Shown here: piece by piece, positions 62,230 through 64,000 of the stretch | Position numbering within the stretch: the first letter of the stretch is position 1 | How the letters are laid out: each line of letters starts with the position of its first letter | Origin: Magnaporthiopsis rhizophila | Taxonomy: Eukaryota > Ascomycota > Sordariomycetes > Magnaporthales > Magnaporthaceae | DNA length: 64,000 bases | Reading direction: 5' to 3' | Assembly (NCBI GenBank): GCA_003049465.1 | Contig: PYSS01000041.1 | Location: 186,001 to 250,000, forward strand | Program-made: the position numbers and the translations under genes | Notes under the pieces: model-generated | Told to the model about the DNA's origin: nothing | Seen by the model: the letters and a program-made list of their open reading frames with translations, nothing else | Database searches by the model: none

Positions 62230-62796
62230 GATGAATGAGTGGCAACTGCGGCGTACAAAGTAGGTTGGGTTGAACAGCGATGATAGCAAACGCTGGATAG
62301 GTATCCTCTTCCTCCAGCCGCAGAAATGCATATGTGAGTAGCGACGCATATGGCGAACACTCCTTCTTGGGAAGCAAGACCTAATACATTGGGGGTGGTA
62401 TCGGGGCTTGTCTCGGAAATTGGAGACGCCTTTCCGCTGATGCTGCAAGCGGGACAGCGGGCCTTGACTGCCTAGGATGGGGTCGGATGTCCGGAACCTT
62501 TCCGAGGCTGCCTTGGCGGGAGGCAGATATGCAGCGACCGTGCTCCGCTTGCCCACCGTGGGATCCGCGTCAGTCAGTACGTTGCCTACTTGCGTGTCAG
62601 GCGCAAGTTCGCTGGTACCGGAGCTGGCTGGTTTGCCACAACACGTGGGGGACGGGACGAGCCGACGAGCAGAAGCCATCTTATAACAGCAGTGCCCAGA
62701 TAAGCCAGCGTGGACGAGCCAACAAAGGCCGCACCTGTCCACCAATTACAATCGATATCACCACGCCTCCCACTTTCGACTAGTGCCTCCAGCACC
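62230..62796. promoter_or_regulatory. Divergent fahA-hmgA promoter
   Basis: 567 nt shared by both genes. It holds a perfect CGGAA-N3-TTCCG palindrome at 62492-62504, the type of site bound by Zn2Cys6 activators; fungal homogentisate clusters elsewhere are controlled by such a factor (HmgR), but no regulator gene is in the window. Confidence 0.45.
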
Positions 62797-64000
62797 ATGC
62801 CCGTCACCAAATTTTCCACACCAGAGAAGTATTCGTACATCACGGGCTTTGGCTCTTTTCATGAGTGAGCACAACCCGCACGGCCAGCGTCGCGTGGAGG
62901 CGGAAGAGCTAATAACTCGGCACAGGTCGGAAGCAATCCCGGGCGCTCTGCCTGTAGGCGCCAACTCTCCTCAGAAAGCCCCTTACGGACTGTACACGGA
63001 GAAGCTGTCGGGCACGGCGTTCACGGCTCCTCGGCATGAGAACCAGCAGTCATGGCTCTACCGCGTTCTGCCCTCAGCCGCCCACTCCAAGTTTGAGCCC
63101 CATGGCGTGCACGCGCTGGAGCGAGAAGTGGAGCAGATTCCCAACCAGATGCGATGGGATCCCTTCGATATTGACGAGACCGTCGACTGGGTCCGCGGCC
63201 TGCGCAAGGTCGCCGGCGCCGGCGACGCGTCGATGAAGACCGGGGTGGGAATCTACATCTACGCGGCCGGCTGCAACATGGCCGAGCGCACCGCCGTGTA
63301 CTCATCGGACGGCGAAATGCTCATTGTGGCGCAGCACGGCGTCATGGACGTGACGACTGAGTTCGGCAGCATCCTGGTCCGACCCAAGGAGATCCTTGTC
63401 ATGCCTCGCGGCGTCAAGTATAGGGTTGACCTGCCCGAGGGGTCGATCCGGGGCTACATCCTCGAGCTCTACCAGGACCACTTCGTGCTCCCCGAGCTTG
63501 GCCCCATCGGGTCAAACTGTCTGGCGAACCCCCGGGATTTCCAGATCCCCGTGGCTCGTTTCGACGAGGACACGGCTTCTTCGTGGACCATCATCAACAA
63601 GTTTAACGAGCGTCTGTTCGCTGCCCAGCAAAACCATACTCCCTTTGACGTCGTGGGATGGCACGGAAAGTGAGTAGTCGGGTGTTGCTCGCGGGTTCCC
63701 AGGCTGGTGTCATTGCTCTGCTAACAAATGTTGCTATCAGCTGTACGTCGACTTCGCGGCTGCTGCCTCCCTTTCTTCCCCTCGCCCCATGTGAAAGAAG
63801 CATTGCCCAGTTTGAGCGCTGACAGGTTTTTGACAGACTATCCCTACAAGTACGATCTTGGCCGGTTCTCCGTCATCGGCAGCACGTCCTTCGACCACCC
63901 TGATCCTTCCATCTACACAGTCTTGACGGGCCCATCGTCCAAACCAGGCACGGCCGTGGCCGACTTTGTCATCTTCCCTCCCCGATGGCTGGTCCAGGAG
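62797..64000 (+). CDS. hmgA: Homogentisate 1,2-dioxygenase, 3' partial, with a 2-nt microexon
   Basis: Exons 62797-62864, 62926-63669, 63741-63742 (CT only) and 63837 to beyond the window. Exon 1 codes MPVTKFSTPEKYSYITGFGSFHE and exon 2 continues SEAIPGALPVGANSPQKAPYG and LYTEKLSGTAFTAPRHENQ, the highly conserved HGD N-terminus. Exon 2 ends in GWHG-AA and exon 4 starts AC-TATCCCTAC. Only insertion of CT (AG|CT|GTACGT) yields the invariant GWHGNYYPYKYDLGRF. The part seen covers the N-terminal beta-sandwich domain up to FVIFPPRWLVQE; the iron ligands lie past the window end. The enzyme opens the homogentisate ring to maleylacetoacetate. fahA is divergent and next door; maleylacetoacetate isomerase is not in the window. 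Confidence 0.93.
63741..63742 (+). other. hmgA: Candidate 2-nt microexon of hmgA
   Basis: CT, preceded by a CTAAC branch (63721-63725) and TATCAG acceptor, followed at once by a consensus GTACGT donor. Introns on either side would be 63670-63740 (71 nt) and 63743-63836 (94 nt), both normal lengths. Confidence 0.75.

Noticed and set aside
63670..63836. One ordinary 167-nt intron in hmgA
   Set aside because: It would join AA directly to ACTATCCC, changing the frame and destroying the conserved YYPYKYDLGRF; the CT microexon model fits better.

Overview
The window reads as nuclear DNA of a filamentous ascomycete, most likely a Sordariomycete; the genus cannot be fixed from the sequence. The evidence is GC-rich single-exon or few-exon genes, short introns of about 50-100 nt with GTAWGT donors and CTAAC/CTGAC branch points, dispersed tRNA genes, and typical fungal families (PTH11-like receptors with and without a CFEM domain, HET and 2EXR proteins, TRK potassium transporter, DUF4360 secreted protein, fungal GH16). 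There is no operon structure. Long poly-T/poly-A tracts are common and one holds the only N gap (38171-38180), so this looks like a draft assembly.

Layout. 1-5 kb: 3' end of a one-pass membrane protein, then a secreted kelch/one-TM surface protein. 5.1-9.4 kb: tRNA-Arg(ACG), a secreted beta-helix protein, a sulfatase facing it, tRNA-Ile(AAT). 10-14.6 kb: two PTH11-like seven-TM proteins, one with an N-terminal CFEM domain, separated by 1.3 kb of gene-poor DNA holding an inverted repeat. 15.8-18.4 kb: alpha/beta hydrolase, intron-containing tRNA-Gly(CCC), class II aldolase. 19.5-21.6 kb: a sodium:neurotransmitter-symporter-family gene broken by two frameshifts. 22-26.3 kb: HET-domain protein and an uncharacterised cupin-like protein. 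26.6-30.2 kb: five-exon GH16 glucanase, a duplicated non-coding block, a broken 2EXR gene. 30.5-36 kb: small secreted proteins and gene-poor spacers. 36.3-42.2 kb: TRK potassium transporter, a one-TM protein gene with many frameshifts, a GT32 glycosyltransferase. 44.6-54.4 kb: acyltransferase-3 protein, a type II membrane protein of unknown function, an FAD/Rieske oxidoreductase, an HD hydrolase and a 14-TM MFS transporter. 54.6-56.7 kb: a CAP-like small secreted protein and a decayed region with a HET-like relic.

The most coherent functional block is at the right end: an APC amino-acid permease, a MoaF-like protein, fumarylacetoacetase and homogentisate 1,2-dioxygenase (running off the window), i.e. 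the lower tyrosine/phenylalanine/homogentisate catabolic pathway in two divergent pairs. The homogentisate dioxygenase model requires an internal 2-nt microexon (CT at 63741-63742), which I regard as the most interesting observation. Three genes (SNF transporter, 2EXR, the 39-40.7 kb gene) keep good protein similarity on both sides of single-base indels and are either young pseudogenes or sequence errors.
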